Source of the DNA: Caulobacter segnis
GTDB lineage: Bacteria > Pseudomonadota > Alphaproteobacteria > Caulobacterales > Caulobacteraceae
Length of the DNA: 64,000 bases
Assembly: GCF_003243465.1 (NCBI RefSeq)
Contig: NZ_QFQZ01000012.1
Location: forward strand, 1 to 64,000
Direction of reading: 5' to 3'
Under the pieces are notes generated by a model. The model saw only the letters and a program-made list of their open reading frames with translations. It searched no databases and was not told where the DNA came from. Positions 1 through 9,500 of this stretch are shown in pieces. The translations under genes and the position numbers were made by a program. Position 1 is the first letter of the stretch. Every line of letters begins with the position of its first letter.

Positions 1-146
1 CCTAAATCTCAACCCCAGACGAGGCCAACCCTCCACTAAATCCGCAGCCCGGCTGTCCCAAAACTTCTGACGACGGACACCCGACCACGCATGGACTCTG
101 AGGCCAAGGGACCACCCACCCCTTCCACTAGAGACCACGACATAGA
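1..146. other. Non-coding leader upstream of the phage capsid gene
   Basis: No start-to-stop reading frame here resembles a protein, and no good ribosome binding site precedes the capsid ATG (the bases just before it read CGACATAGA). In T7-like phages this position carries the strong class III promoter for gene 10, so a promoter for a phage-encoded single-subunit RNA polymerase could lie here. I cannot identify one by eye. The scaffold gene that should precede the capsid gene is outside the window. Confidence 0.4.
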
Positions 147-1097
147 ATGACTACCTCGACCCCTAACCGCCCCGGTATCAAGCAAGGCGGTAGCGGCGGC
201 AACTACGAGCTGCTTCTCGATCTGTACGGCGGCGAAGTCGCCACCGCGTTCGAGACCACGACCATCATGCGCGACAAGCACATGGTGAAGACCCTGGAGA
301 AGGGCAAGCAGTTCCGCTTCCCGGCCACGTGGCGCACCTCGGTCGCCTACCACACGCCGGGCACCGACATCCTGGGCAACCAGATCCCGCACACCGAGAT
401 CGTGGTGTCGCCGGATGACAAGCTGATCTCGCACGTGTTCGTCGCGGACATCGACGAGATCCTGAACCACTACGACGTCCGTGCGCCGTACACGGCGGAG
501 CTGGGCCAAGCCCTCGCTCGCTTCTACGACACCAACGTGATGCGTCGCGTGGTCCAGGCCGCCCGTTCGGGCGCGCTGTTCACGGGCGACCAGGGCGGCA
601 CCGTCCTGACCAACGCCGGCTACGGCACCGACGCCTCGACGCTGATCAACGGTCTGTCGGCGGGCAAGGAGCAGATGGACCTGAAGGATGTCCCCATCGA
701 CACCCAGCCGGTCTACGCCGTGCTGCCGACGTCGCTGTGGTACATGGTCGCCCGCTCGGACAAGAACCTGAACAAGGACTACAACGGCGGCACCTCGTCC
801 ATCCGCGACATGGCGCTCCAGACCATCGACGGGATCACGATCCTGAAGTCGAACCTGACGCCGTTCGGTACGAACGACTCGGCCAACGCCGCCATCCCGG
901 CGAAGTACCGCGCCAACTTCTCGACCACGGTCGGCGCGCTGTGGACCCCCTACGCGGTGGCCACGGCTGAGGTCCAAGGTCTGTCCTCGCAGATCGTCGA
1001 CCAGCCGGACAAGCAGGGCACGCTGATGCTGGCCCGCCTGATGGTCGGCACCGACCCGCTGCGGTCGAAGTGCGCCGTCGAGCTGAAGACGGCCTAA
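147..1097 (+). CDS. T7-like major capsid protein (gp10 family)
   Basis: This 316-residue protein builds the icosahedral head. The N-terminal half aligns by eye with T7 gp10: a short disordered leader, then LYGGEVATAF (residues 26-35, T7 has VFGGEVLTAF), the HMVK segment near 45, and HYDVRAPYT (108-116, T7 HYDVRSEYT), all in the same order. The length is slightly below that of T7 gp10A. It is followed at once by a strong intrinsic terminator, exactly as T7 gene 10 is followed by T-phi. The start is the only ATG compatible with the family N-terminus; its Shine-Dalgarno sequence is weak. The family assignment is secure. Confidence 0.95.
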   Translation: MTTSTPNRPGIKQGGSGGNYELLLDLYGGEVATAFETTTIMRDKHMVKTLEKGKQFRFPATWRTSVAYHTPGTDILGNQIPHTEIVVSPDDKLISHVFVADIDEILNHYDVRAPYTAELGQALARFYDTNVMRRVVQAARSGALFTGDQGGTVLTNAGYGTDASTLINGLSAGKEQMDLKDVPIDTQPVYAVLPTSLWYMVARSDKNLNKDYNGGTSSIRDMALQTIDGITILKSNLTPFGTNDSANAAIPAKYRANFSTTVGALWTPYAVATAEVQGLSSQIVDQPDKQGTLMLARLMVGTDPLRSKCAVELKTA

Positions 1098-1107
1098 GCC
1101 AACCCCG

Positions 1108-1147
1108 AGCCCCCCATGAGCGAAAGCCTGTGGGGGGCTTTGTTTTT
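1108..1147 (+). terminator. Intrinsic terminator after capsid gene (T-phi equivalent)
   Basis: An 8-bp perfect stem AGCCCCCC/GGGGGGCT with a 16-nt loop is followed by TTTGTTTTT. It sits 11 bases after the capsid stop. In T7 the main terminator for the phage RNA polymerase also follows gene 10, where partial readthrough lowers expression of tail genes relative to capsid. Confidence 0.9.
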
Positions 1148-1234
1148 GCCAGTCACCGCCGGGCGGACGCCAGCCCCATAAGCTGAGCGGACAGGGTTCG
1201 ACACCCTGGACTGGCCCCATCCTCCCCGGAGCCA

Positions 1235-1855
1235 ATGACCCTACTGACCCCTCTCACCGAACTGGACGCGGTGAACGAGATGCTCATGTCCATCGGGCAG
1301 GCCCCGGTGAACACGCTGTCCGTCAGCGGCATCCAAGACGTGAACATCGCCAAGGCCGAGCTGGCCAAGGTGAACCGCTTCGTCCAGCTCTACGGTTTCG
1401 CCTTCAACACCGACCGAGGCTACAGCCTCTCGCCTGACGTCGGCGGCCAGATCGCCGTCCCCTCGGGTGTCTTGCGGATCACCCCCATGGACCCGCGCGC
1501 CAAGCTGGTGCAGCGCCGCCACCCAACGAAGGGTGTGTGTATCTGGGATGCCACCAACCTGACGTGGAACCTCGCCACCTCGGTCGACTTCGAGATCACC
1601 TGGGGCTTCGCCTACGAAGACCTCCCCGAGAGCGCCCGCTACTTCATCGCCATCGCCGCCGCGCGCAAGTTCCAGAAGCGGATCATCGGGTCCGCCGAAC
1701 TGGACGGCTACAACAAGGAGGACGAGGAGAAGGCCTGGGCCATCCTCATCCGCGACGAGCGCCGCACGCGCGACACCAATCTCTTCGAGGCCAACCCTCA
1801 GCTCCAACGCGCCTACGACCGTAGTGGTCGACGCGGCACCAGGGTCACCGATTAG
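1235..1855 (+). CDS. T7-like tail tubular protein A (gp11 family)
   Basis: This 206-residue protein forms the gatekeeper ring between portal and nozzle in T7-like tails. The N-terminus ELDAVNEMLMSIGQAPVNTL matches the T7 gp11 pattern AVNDILASIGEPPVSTL. Further on, GFAFNTDRGYSLSPD corresponds to T7 GWTFNIEEGITLLPD, and the C-terminal RYFIAIAAARKFQKRIIGS to RYWIVTKASRQFNNRFFGA. Length is close to T7's (about 196). CCCGGAG precedes the ATG at a suitable distance. The stop overlaps the GTG of the next gene (TAGTG). Confidence 0.93.
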   Translation: MTLLTPLTELDAVNEMLMSIGQAPVNTLSVSGIQDVNIAKAELAKVNRFVQLYGFAFNTDRGYSLSPDVGGQIAVPSGVLRITPMDPRAKLVQRRHPTKGVCIWDATNLTWNLATSVDFEITWGFAYEDLPESARYFIAIAAARKFQKRIIGSAELDGYNKEDEEKAWAILIRDERRTRDTNLFEANPQLQRAYDRSGRRGTRVTD

Positions 1856-4035
1856 TGGGCCTGATGACCGACAACCTCCCGGCTCTGTACGAGGGGGTCT
1901 CCCAGCAGTCGGCCTTGGTTCGATCAAAGGGCCAACTGGAGGAGCTGGTCAACGGGTGGCCGTCCATCGCTGACGGCCTGGGCAAACGCGCCCCCACCGA
2001 GCATGTCGCCAAGCTGCTGCCGTCAGCGCCGGCCAACGCCCTGGTCCACGAGATCAACCGCGACGCCAGCCAACGCCACATCGCCATCGCGACCGGCGGC
2101 GTCATCCGCGTGTTCGACCTGAACACGGGCGTCGAGGCTCCGTGCTATGCGCCCAACGGCTGGGGTTACCTGTCTGACGTCACCGACTGGGCCAACGACG
2201 TCGCCATGTATACCGTGGCCGACTACACCTTCGTCGTGAACCGCAAGCGGGTCTGCTCGATGCTGGCCGTGGGCCAGGACCAAGTGGCCTCCAGCGCCGC
2301 GGCGTGGCTGAACCGGACGCACGGCGTCGATGATAACGGCGTGTCCTACGGCCCCGGCGGCGACTACCAGTACGACCCGAACCCCACAGGGACGCTCACC
2401 GGGACCGTTCAGGCCTTCGACAAGCTGCCCTCCACGGCGGCCAATGGCGCGATCTACAAGGTCGCGGGCACCGACGAGACGAACTTCATCTCCTACTACG
2501 TCCGCTACTCCAGCGGCGTCTGGGATGAGTGCGTGGCTCCCGGCATCCAGAACGCCATCGACCCTGGTACCATGCCGCACGCCCTGGTCCGCCGGGCTGA
2601 CGGTTCGTTCCGCTTCATCCCGTTCGCCTGGGCTCCGCGCCGGGTCGGCGACGGGGACTCGAACCCGAACCCTGGCTTCATCGGCCGGACGATCCGCAAG
2701 GTCTTCTTCTACCAGAACCGACTGGCCTTCCTCTACGACGAGAACGCCGTCCTCTCCTGCGCCGGGGACTTCGGTAACTTCTGGCGGATGACGATCCTCG
2801 ACTACCTCGACAGCGACGTCATCGACGTTTCGGCGACCACCACCCAGGTCTCGATCCTCTACGACGCCGCGCCATGGAACGAGGGGATCATCCTGACGTC
2901 CGACCAGACGCAGTTCTCGATGACCAACGGCGAGGCGGGCCTGTCGCCCACCAGCATCGCCATCAAGCCGGTCACGAGCTACCACGTGAACACCCGCGCC
3001 GGCCTCGCCACCCTCGGGTCCGAGGTCTACTTCAGCGTCGAGCGGAGCGGCTACGCCGCCGTCCGCGAATACTCGCTGATCAGCGGTAACTCCGAAGCCA
3101 CGACCGCCTCCGACATCACCGCGCACGTCCCCCGGTTTATCCCGGCGGGCGTCTCGAAGCTGGTGCCGGCGGAGGACATGAACGCCCTCTTCGTCCTCAC
3201 GGACGGCGCTCCGTCGCGCATCTACGCCTACCAGTTCTACTGGCTCTCCAGCTCGGAGAAGGCGCAGTCCGCGTGGCACTACTGGGAGTTCGGCTCGGGC
3301 GTGAAGATCCTGTCGGCGACCTATATCGCCGGCCAGCTCGTGCTGGTGGTCTCCCGAGCGGACGGCCTGTTCCTTGAACGGGTCACGCTCCAGTCTGGCT
3401 CGAAGCCCGCCAACGCGCCGCTTCAGGTCCACCTCGACCGACGCACGGAGCTGACCGGGGCGTATGTCTCGGGCACCCAGAAGACCACCTTCACGCTGCC
3501 CTATGCCCCCACGCAGTCGACATTCCGGCTGGTGCGTGGGTCTGGCGCGGCTACTCGACCCGGCTCCTTGATCGACCCGGCGAGCTACGAGTGGCTGAGT
3601 GCCACCTCGCTGCGCGTCCCTGGCAACGAGACCGGCTACTCGGTCTTCGGTGGGAACAAGTACGAGCTGCGCTTCAAGTTCAGCCAGCAGTTCCCTCGGC
3701 GCTCTGACGGTACGGCGATCACCTCCGGCCGCCTGCAGCTCCGCACGATGACGGTCGCTTACCAGGGCACGGGCTACTTCAAGACCGAGGTCGCCCCCTA
3801 CGGCCTGGACGCCGTTTCCGAGGAAGTCATCCCTGCGAAGCTCGCTGAGTTCTCAGGGAAGATCGTCGGGGCCGCCGACCTGATCCTGAACAGGCCGGTC
3901 CTCCACACCGGGGACTACACCTTTCAGGTCTATGGCGACGCCGCCCAGGCGACCGTCAGCATCAGCAACGACTCCCATGTCGCCTCGACGTTCGTCGCGG
4001 CTGAGTGGCTGGCCTTCTACTGGAACCGCGCTTGA
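1855..4035 (+). CDS. T7-like tail tubular protein B / nozzle (gp12 family)
   Basis: This 726-residue protein forms the tail nozzle. Many blocks match T7 gp12: YEGVSQQSALVRSKGQ near the N-terminus, LVNGWPSIADGLGKR, YTVADYTFVVNRK, TMPHALVRRADGSF, VFFYQNRLAFL, EDMNALFVL and the LQLRTMTVAYQGTGYF block near the C-terminus. T7 gp12 is about 794 residues. The GTG at 1855 overlaps the gp11 stop; an in-frame ATG at 1864 (MTDNLPALYEG) is an equally good start and fits T7 spacing better. Translational coupling to gp11 is likely. Confidence 0.94.
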   Translation: MGLMTDNLPALYEGVSQQSALVRSKGQLEELVNGWPSIADGLGKRAPTEHVAKLLPSAPANALVHEINRDASQRHIAIATGGVIRVFDLNTGVEAPCYAPNGWGYLSDVTDWANDVAMYTVADYTFVVNRKRVCSMLAVGQDQVASSAAAWLNRTHGVDDNGVSYGPGGDYQYDPNPTGTLTGTVQAFDKLPSTAANGAIYKVAGTDETNFISYYVRYSSGVWDECVAPGIQNAIDPGTMPHALVRRADGSFRFIPFAWAPRRVGDGDSNPNPGFIGRTIRKVFFYQNRLAFLYDENAVLSCAGDFGNFWRMTILDYLDSDVIDVSATTTQVSILYDAAPWNEGIILTSDQTQFSMTNGEAGLSPTSIAIKPVTSYHVNTRAGLATLGSEVYFSVERSGYAAVREYSLISGNSEATTASDITAHVPRFIPAGVSKLVPAEDMNALFVLTDGAPSRIYAYQFYWLSSSEKAQSAWHYWEFGSGVKILSATYIAGQLVLVVSRADGLFLERVTLQSGSKPANAPLQVHLDRRTELTGAYVSGTQKTTFTLPYAPTQSTFRLVRGSGAATRPGSLIDPASYEWLSATSLRVPGNETGYSVFGGNKYELRFKFSQQFPRRSDGTAITSGRLQLRTMTVAYQGTGYFKTEVAPYGLDAVSEEVIPAKLAEFSGKIVGAADLILNRPVLHTGDYTFQVYGDAAQATVSISNDSHVASTFVAAEWLAFYWNRA

Positions 4036-4523
4036 TCGAATACCACAGCCTCCGCGAGGCCTCCCCCGAGCAGACCATTGCTTGGATGGAGGTTCTCGCG
4101 GAGAACCTGCGTCCGTCCGACTTGGACGAGATCGCAGCGACCTCGGACATGGACCCGCTCCTGTCCCTGACCACCAGCGTCATGCTCTCCGACATGGCCT
4201 GGGTGATCACCTCCAACGACATTCCCGTGGCCGTCTTCGGCTGCGCCCCGGCCGGCCCAGCAGGGTCCGGTCTGGTCTGGATGATGGGCACCCCGCTCAT
4301 GGATGAGCGCCGCACGGCGATCTCCATAGCCCGTTCCACCGTCCCCTACCTCCGCCAGATGCATCAGCGATACGCCTGCCTCTGGAACCACATCGACGCC
4401 CGCAACGAGAAGTCCATGAAGTGGCTTCGCTGGTCGGGCTTCCGGCTGCTCGAAGCTGTCCCTGACTACGGACGCGAGGGCCGCCTCTTCTTCATCTTCG
4501 CAAGGTACGACCCCGATGTGTGA
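4005..4523 (+). CDS. gp13-like GNAT-fold internal protein
   Basis: A 172-residue protein in the position of T7 gene 13, a family often annotated as a GNAT-like acetyltransferase and needed for assembly of the internal core. Visible features are the N-terminal EASPEQTIAWMEVLAENLRPSDL, the central ITSNDIPVAVFGCAP strand pair, and a late NEKSMKWLRWSGFRLLEAV block that resembles the acetyl-CoA-binding end of GNAT folds. The ATG at 4005 overlaps gp12 by 31 nt. A TTG at 4032 overlaps the gp12 stop as TTGA and would begin LIEYHSLREASPEQ, which looks more like a true N-terminus, so the start is unresolved. Catalytic activity is not shown by the sequence. Confidence 0.75.
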   Translation: MAGLLLEPRLIEYHSLREASPEQTIAWMEVLAENLRPSDLDEIAATSDMDPLLSLTTSVMLSDMAWVITSNDIPVAVFGCAPAGPAGSGLVWMMGTPLMDERRTAISIARSTVPYLRQMHQRYACLWNHIDARNEKSMKWLRWSGFRLLEAVPDYGREGRLFFIFARYDPDV

Positions 4524-4980
4524 CCCCGTCACCCTGGCGACCATCGCGGTCGTCTCCACGGCGACCCAGGTGATCACCGAAGTCCAGGCCGCCAAGAACC
4601 AGAAGGCCGCCATCACCGCCCAGCTCGCCGAGAGCGAGCAGCAGATCGAGACCAAGCAGACTGCCGAGCTGAATGACCGCGCCCGCGCGGCGCGGCGCGA
4701 GCAGGCCAAGATCAAGGTGGCGGCCGGCGAGGCCGGGCTCTCCCTGACCGGCTCGGTCGAGAGCCTCCTGGCCGACACCGTTATGCAGCAGCAGCTCTCG
4801 AACGAGCGCACCAACCTCAACGCTGAGACCGAGAAGCGCGGCGTCCGGGCTGAAGCCAACAGCATGTATTCGCGCATCCAGCAGCCGACCCTCGTCGGTG
4901 CCGGTCTCCGCATCGCCATGGCCGGCGGTGCCGCCTACGCGGGCGCTTCCGCCACGTCCAAAGCCGCCGCTGCAGGATAA
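4516..4980 (+). CDS. Internal virion protein (gp14 family)
   Basis: This 154-residue protein overlaps the gp13-like gene by 8 nt. It begins MCDPVT, as gp14 homologues typically begin MCxP/MCWM, followed by a short hydrophobic stretch (residues 7-20), a long Gln/Glu/Ala-rich helix, GEAGLSLTGSVESLL near 75-90, and an Ala/Gly-rich tail. In T7, gp14 is ejected with the DNA and forms the outer-membrane part of the ejection channel. Sequence similarity is weak; the assignment leans on position and N-terminus. Confidence 0.8.
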   Translation: MCDPVTLATIAVVSTATQVITEVQAAKNQKAAITAQLAESEQQIETKQTAELNDRARAARREQAKIKVAAGEAGLSLTGSVESLLADTVMQQQLSNERTNLNAETEKRGVRAEANSMYSRIQQPTLVGAGLRIAMAGGAAYAGASATSKAAAAG

Positions 4981-4983
4981 CCC

Positions 4984-6537
4984 ATGCCGGATCTTTCCAC
5001 GGTGCAGGGTCGCCAGACGACCCAGAACCGCATCACGAACAACCGCGACTCCGTCCTTCCCAACCGGCGGATCGTCGAGGCCCCTGACGCCATCGTCCGG
5101 GCTGACATGCGGAACGCCTTCAGGGGCGACTCCGTCGACGAGGTCCGCCGCGCCCTCGGGCTGGTGGACAAGGTGGTCGACAGCGCCGTCGACCTGAGGA
5201 AGGTCGAGACCCAGATCCAGAACCGCAAGGACTCCGCCGATGGCGGTCTCGATGCTGTCCAGGGGAAGGCTCTCGATCCGGCCAAGGCCAAGTCCGTCGC
5301 CTACCAGCGCGCCTACTACAACGTCAGCGCCGAGCAGAAGCAGTCCGCCTTCGAGACCGACATCGAGACCAAGGTGACCTCCATGGTCAACCAGGGTGCC
5401 CACCTCGACGAGATCCACAAGTTCATCACGGACTCGGTCGCCGAACACGCCAATCAGGCCAAGGACATCTACCCGACCAACGAGGCTCGGATGAAGGTGG
5501 CCGAAGGGACGATGAAGTTCGCCGGCCAGCTCGAAGCGAAGCTAAACGCCAGCATCAAGGCTCGCGCCGACAAGGAGATGGTGGACGCCCGAGCGGCCAC
5601 CGTCGCGGCCGACATCCAGGCCGGCAAGCCCGTGGACTTCGAGGCCGGCATCCGCCCGCTGATCGAAGCCGGTATCGCCCCGGCCGTCGCCAAGGAAACC
5701 GTGCGCCACGCCATCACGGCGGTGGCTCTGGACCCAGACCACCCGCGGCCCGAGCTTCTCTCGGACCTCCTCGACGCCAAGCAGGCAGATGGCAAGACGC
5801 CTTCCCTGTCGGCGGAGGAACAGCTCCAAGTCGAGAACTCCTTCGTCCAGGCCGAGGGTCTGCTGAAGAAGAAGCAGAAGGAGGACAAGGACCGGCAGCA
5901 GGACGCCCTGACCCTCAAGTGGTACGAGGCGGCCAACAAGGGACAGGTGGTTGAAGGCGAGATCGACGCCGCCGTCGCCAAGGGCCTGTTCACCGGCCAG
6001 GAGGCCATCGGTCTCCGAAGCGCCTTCTCCCGCCTACGCGACGACCATCTCGACGGCGAAGCCAACGAGGACGCGGTCATCAAGCTGGAGCTGGAGCTGG
6101 CCAAGCGTCACCCCAACTACGAAGCCGTGCGCGCCCGCGCCACCGCTATGTTCCACGACGGTCGCCTCGGCACCGGCCGAGCCGCCGCAAAGGCGTACCT
6201 GGGCCTCATGCGCTCGACGGCCCATGACAGCCAGACGGCCGACGAGACGGAGCGTGGCGGAGCCTCCAAGGACGACTACGCGGACGGCAAGTGGCTGCTC
6301 GGGAAACTCCTCCCGGTCGAGAGCGACGACGGCGTGGTCGACCCTGACAGCGCCCGGATGTTCATCCAGGCCAAGGCCGAATGGCGCAACCGCGTCAAGA
6401 ACGGCGAGAGCCCCTCCGCCGCCGCTGACGCTGTGGCGAAGACGTGGGGTCCGCGTGTCGCGGGCGTCGCCAAGTCGCCGGCCCCGACCACCAAGAAGAC
6501 CACCTTCAAATACGACAACCAGGGGAACCTGAAGTAA
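4984..6537 (+). CDS. Internal virion protein (gp15 position)
   Basis: This 517-residue, highly charged, largely helical protein has no signal peptide or membrane segment and starts 4 nt after the gp14-like stop. In T7-like phages this slot encodes gp15, which with gp16 forms the periplasmic and inner-membrane ejectosome. It is clearly shorter than T7 gp15 (about 747). A Lys-rich helix (KKKQKEDKDRQQD) lies near residues 296-308. I see no enzymatic motif. The family call rests mainly on gene order. Confidence 0.78.
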   Translation: MPDLSTVQGRQTTQNRITNNRDSVLPNRRIVEAPDAIVRADMRNAFRGDSVDEVRRALGLVDKVVDSAVDLRKVETQIQNRKDSADGGLDAVQGKALDPAKAKSVAYQRAYYNVSAEQKQSAFETDIETKVTSMVNQGAHLDEIHKFITDSVAEHANQAKDIYPTNEARMKVAEGTMKFAGQLEAKLNASIKARADKEMVDARAATVAADIQAGKPVDFEAGIRPLIEAGIAPAVAKETVRHAITAVALDPDHPRPELLSDLLDAKQADGKTPSLSAEEQLQVENSFVQAEGLLKKKQKEDKDRQQDALTLKWYEAANKGQVVEGEIDAAVAKGLFTGQEAIGLRSAFSRLRDDHLDGEANEDAVIKLELELAKRHPNYEAVRARATAMFHDGRLGTGRAAAKAYLGLMRSTAHDSQTADETERGGASKDDYADGKWLLGKLLPVESDDGVVDPDSARMFIQAKAEWRNRVKNGESPSAAADAVAKTWGPRVAGVAKSPAPTTKKTTFKYDNQGNLK

Positions 6538-6540
6538 GCC

Positions 6541-9500
6541 ATGAGCATCACCGTCGAAGGCCCCGATGGGGCGGTCCACGAGTTCCCTGAAGGGACCTCG
6601 CAGGACGTCATCAAGCGGGTCCTCGACCGCCGCTATGGCAAGGGCCAGGACACCCAGGCCGCCCGGACTTCGGTCCTCGGTTGGGCCATGAACAAGACCG
6701 GGGCTGGGCCAAAGCGCTCCGTGCTGGAGCGGTTCGGGGACAACGTCTCCAACACCGTGAACACCCAGCCCCTGGTCGAGTTCGCCCGGTCTCGCTTCAC
6801 CAATCCGCTCCTGGGCCTGAAGGGCGCGTTCGCCCCCGTCCAGCAAGCCATCGACGCTGCTGACCGTGTCGGGCAACTGTTCGACGCCGTCACCGGAAAG
6901 CCCGTGAAGCTCGCCCCAGGCCAGCCGCGCTCCGTCAAGGAGGCGGTGCAGAAAGGTGTCACCGACACCCTGAACGCCGTCCCTGGCATCGCCGCTGGCG
7001 GCGCTGGGTTCTCCGTCGCGGGTCAGTTCGCGGACACCGTCAAGGCCGGAACCCGCAAGGCCGTGGACGACGCCGAACGCCAGCGCCGCGCCGAGTTCGC
7101 CGCCAAGTCCCACGCTGATCCGTTCTACAAGGCGGATGGTGGGCTGGCCGGTAAGGCCGCCCACGGCGGGGCCGCCCTCCTGGGCGTCCTGGCCGGGACC
7201 GCGCTGGACCCCACGTCCTACCTGACTGGCGGCGAGACCGTCCTCCAGCGCGTGCTGGTCCAAGGCGCTGTCGCCTCGGGCGCGGACATCGTCGGTCAGA
7301 CCACGGCTGTGGATGGCGGCCTGCAAGACGGCATCGACCTGAAGCAGACCGCTTTCTCCGGCCTCGCCGGGGCTGGCTTCCAGGGCCTGGGCGAAGCCGC
7401 CGCTGCGGTCAAGAACCTGAAGGCCCCCAAGATCCACCCGGAGGCCCCGCTCGACGCCCACTTCAAGGCCGAGCTGGATGCCGCCGACATCGTCGCGAAG
7501 CCGACCCTCTCCGCCAAGGAGCTGCCGGACCTCCGCGTCGCCAACGACAACGCCCGCGTCCACGCAGAGACCACCGGCCTGGAGCCCATCAAGGTCGCCA
7601 AGGCTGGTCCCGAGGCCGACGCCAAGGCTCCTGAGGGTGACCCTTGGGACGCCGTGAACTGGGGCGCGGAAGGCAGCAGCACCCGCAAGCTGGCCGCCGC
7701 CGCGCACCTCGAAACCCTGCGCCGGACCATCAAGCCCGAGCACGCCCAGGCCTTCGGGCGCTGGGTTGCCGAAGGCGCTCCGCGTATGATCGGTGACGGC
7801 CACCACGCCCGCGTGAACCCCGACTGGGTCGACTGGGACAAGCTCTCGTCCAACCCGGACGAGTTCATGAACCTCGAAGCCTCGCTCCAGGCGTTCTTCA
7901 AGGACACCTACGAGAAGGCTGGTACCGCCTCCAAGAGCTGGGAAGCCGTCGACCAAGCGGCCAAGGTGTTCGGCACCACCCAGTCCAACGTCGTGACCGC
8001 CCACGGGCAGATCGTCGGGGCGAACGGTGAGGCCGGGCTGGCCGCCAAGCTGGTGGCCCTGCAGTCCATCGCCGACAGCCATGCCGACAACCTCGTGCGC
8101 CACATCAACCAGATGAAGCAGCGCGTGGAAGCCGGACAGGTCAACGCCGAGGATGTCGCCAAGCTGGCCGCCGGGGTTCAGGAGGCCGCCCTCATGGACG
8201 CCATGGCCGCCGGCTCCGCGTCCGAGGTGGGCCGTGCCCTGAACGTGCTGAAGATGGCGCGGCAGAAGCGCCGGGCCGTGAACGACCTCAACGCCGCCAT
8301 GGACTTCCTGAGGGAGAGCATGGGCGGCAACGGCGACATCGACCCGACCCGCTTGAAGGATATCCTCGACCGGATGTCCGGGGTCTACCGGAAGAAGGGC
8401 ACCGCCGGCCTGAAGGACGAGATCCGTAAGGCGCGCGAGCTGGGCTTCATGGACTACGCCGGCTACCTGATCACGGGCGGCCTGCTGTCCGCGCCGAAGT
8501 CGTTCGTTCGGAACCTCCTCGGCTCCGTGTCCTTCACGACGTTGAACCTCGCCGAGCGCTATGTCGCCGCAGGCGTTGGCACGCTGCGGACGCTGGGCCA
8601 AGGCTCCGACCGGGTGACATTCCGCGAGGCTAACGCCTACGCGGCAGGGATGAAGGGCGCTCTGCGCGACGCCTTCGTCGCTGGGCTGGAGGCCTTTAAG
8701 CATGCAGGAGCCGACGTCGACACGTCGTCGGTGCTGGGCGGTAAGACGCTCCACAACGTCCCGTTCAAGATGAACCCCGACCGCTGGGCCAAGTGGCACA
8801 AGGACCCTGTCCGCAATCTCCCTGAGATGCTGGCCTGGGGGATCTTCTCCGCCACCCGGACGCTGGGCTTCCGCCCGTCCATCGCCATGGACGAGTTCAC
8901 GAAGACCCTCGGTCGGAACGCACAGCTCAACGCGCTGGCCGTGCGCGAGGCGACCTACCGGGCCGCCCGCGAGGCGGACCCTGCGGCGGCCAACAAGGTC
9001 TTCGCCGACGTGCTTACCGCCGTCCGCCAGGAGCCCACCGCCGAGGCCCTCAAGGCCGCTCGCGAGTTCTTCGCCGACACCGGCCAGGACGCCGCTGGTA
9101 CCTTCGCCTCCGGCACCAAGGCTGAGGACATGAGCCGCGTGCTGGCGTCCCTGGACGTCCGCAAGCTGGCCGAGGACCACGCAAAGGAGCTGGCCTTCCA
9201 GAAGGTCGGCCCTGGCACCAAGAAGCTGGATGAGGCGTTACGTGCGTGGCCCGTCATCAAGTATTTCTACGCCCCGTTCCTGAAGACCCCGGCCGCGCTG
9301 ATTAAGGCCGGCTTGATCGACCGCACCCCGCTCTCGATCCTGGCCAACCATAAGGCCCTGACCGGCGCAGCCGACGCGCTGAACTCCGCCATCGAGCGGG
9401 GCGGTGCCGAGGCCGATATCGCCTGGGCCAAGATGGTGATGGGCATGGGCCTGATGACTACGGCGTTCGCGCTGTATGAGAGGGGCCACCTCGTCGGCGG

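Noticed and set aside
6034..9180. 1048-codon minus-strand frame opposite the gp15/gp16-like genes
   Set aside because: A GC-bias shadow: composition is Gly/Leu/Val/His-rich nonsense and the opposite frames match known phage families.
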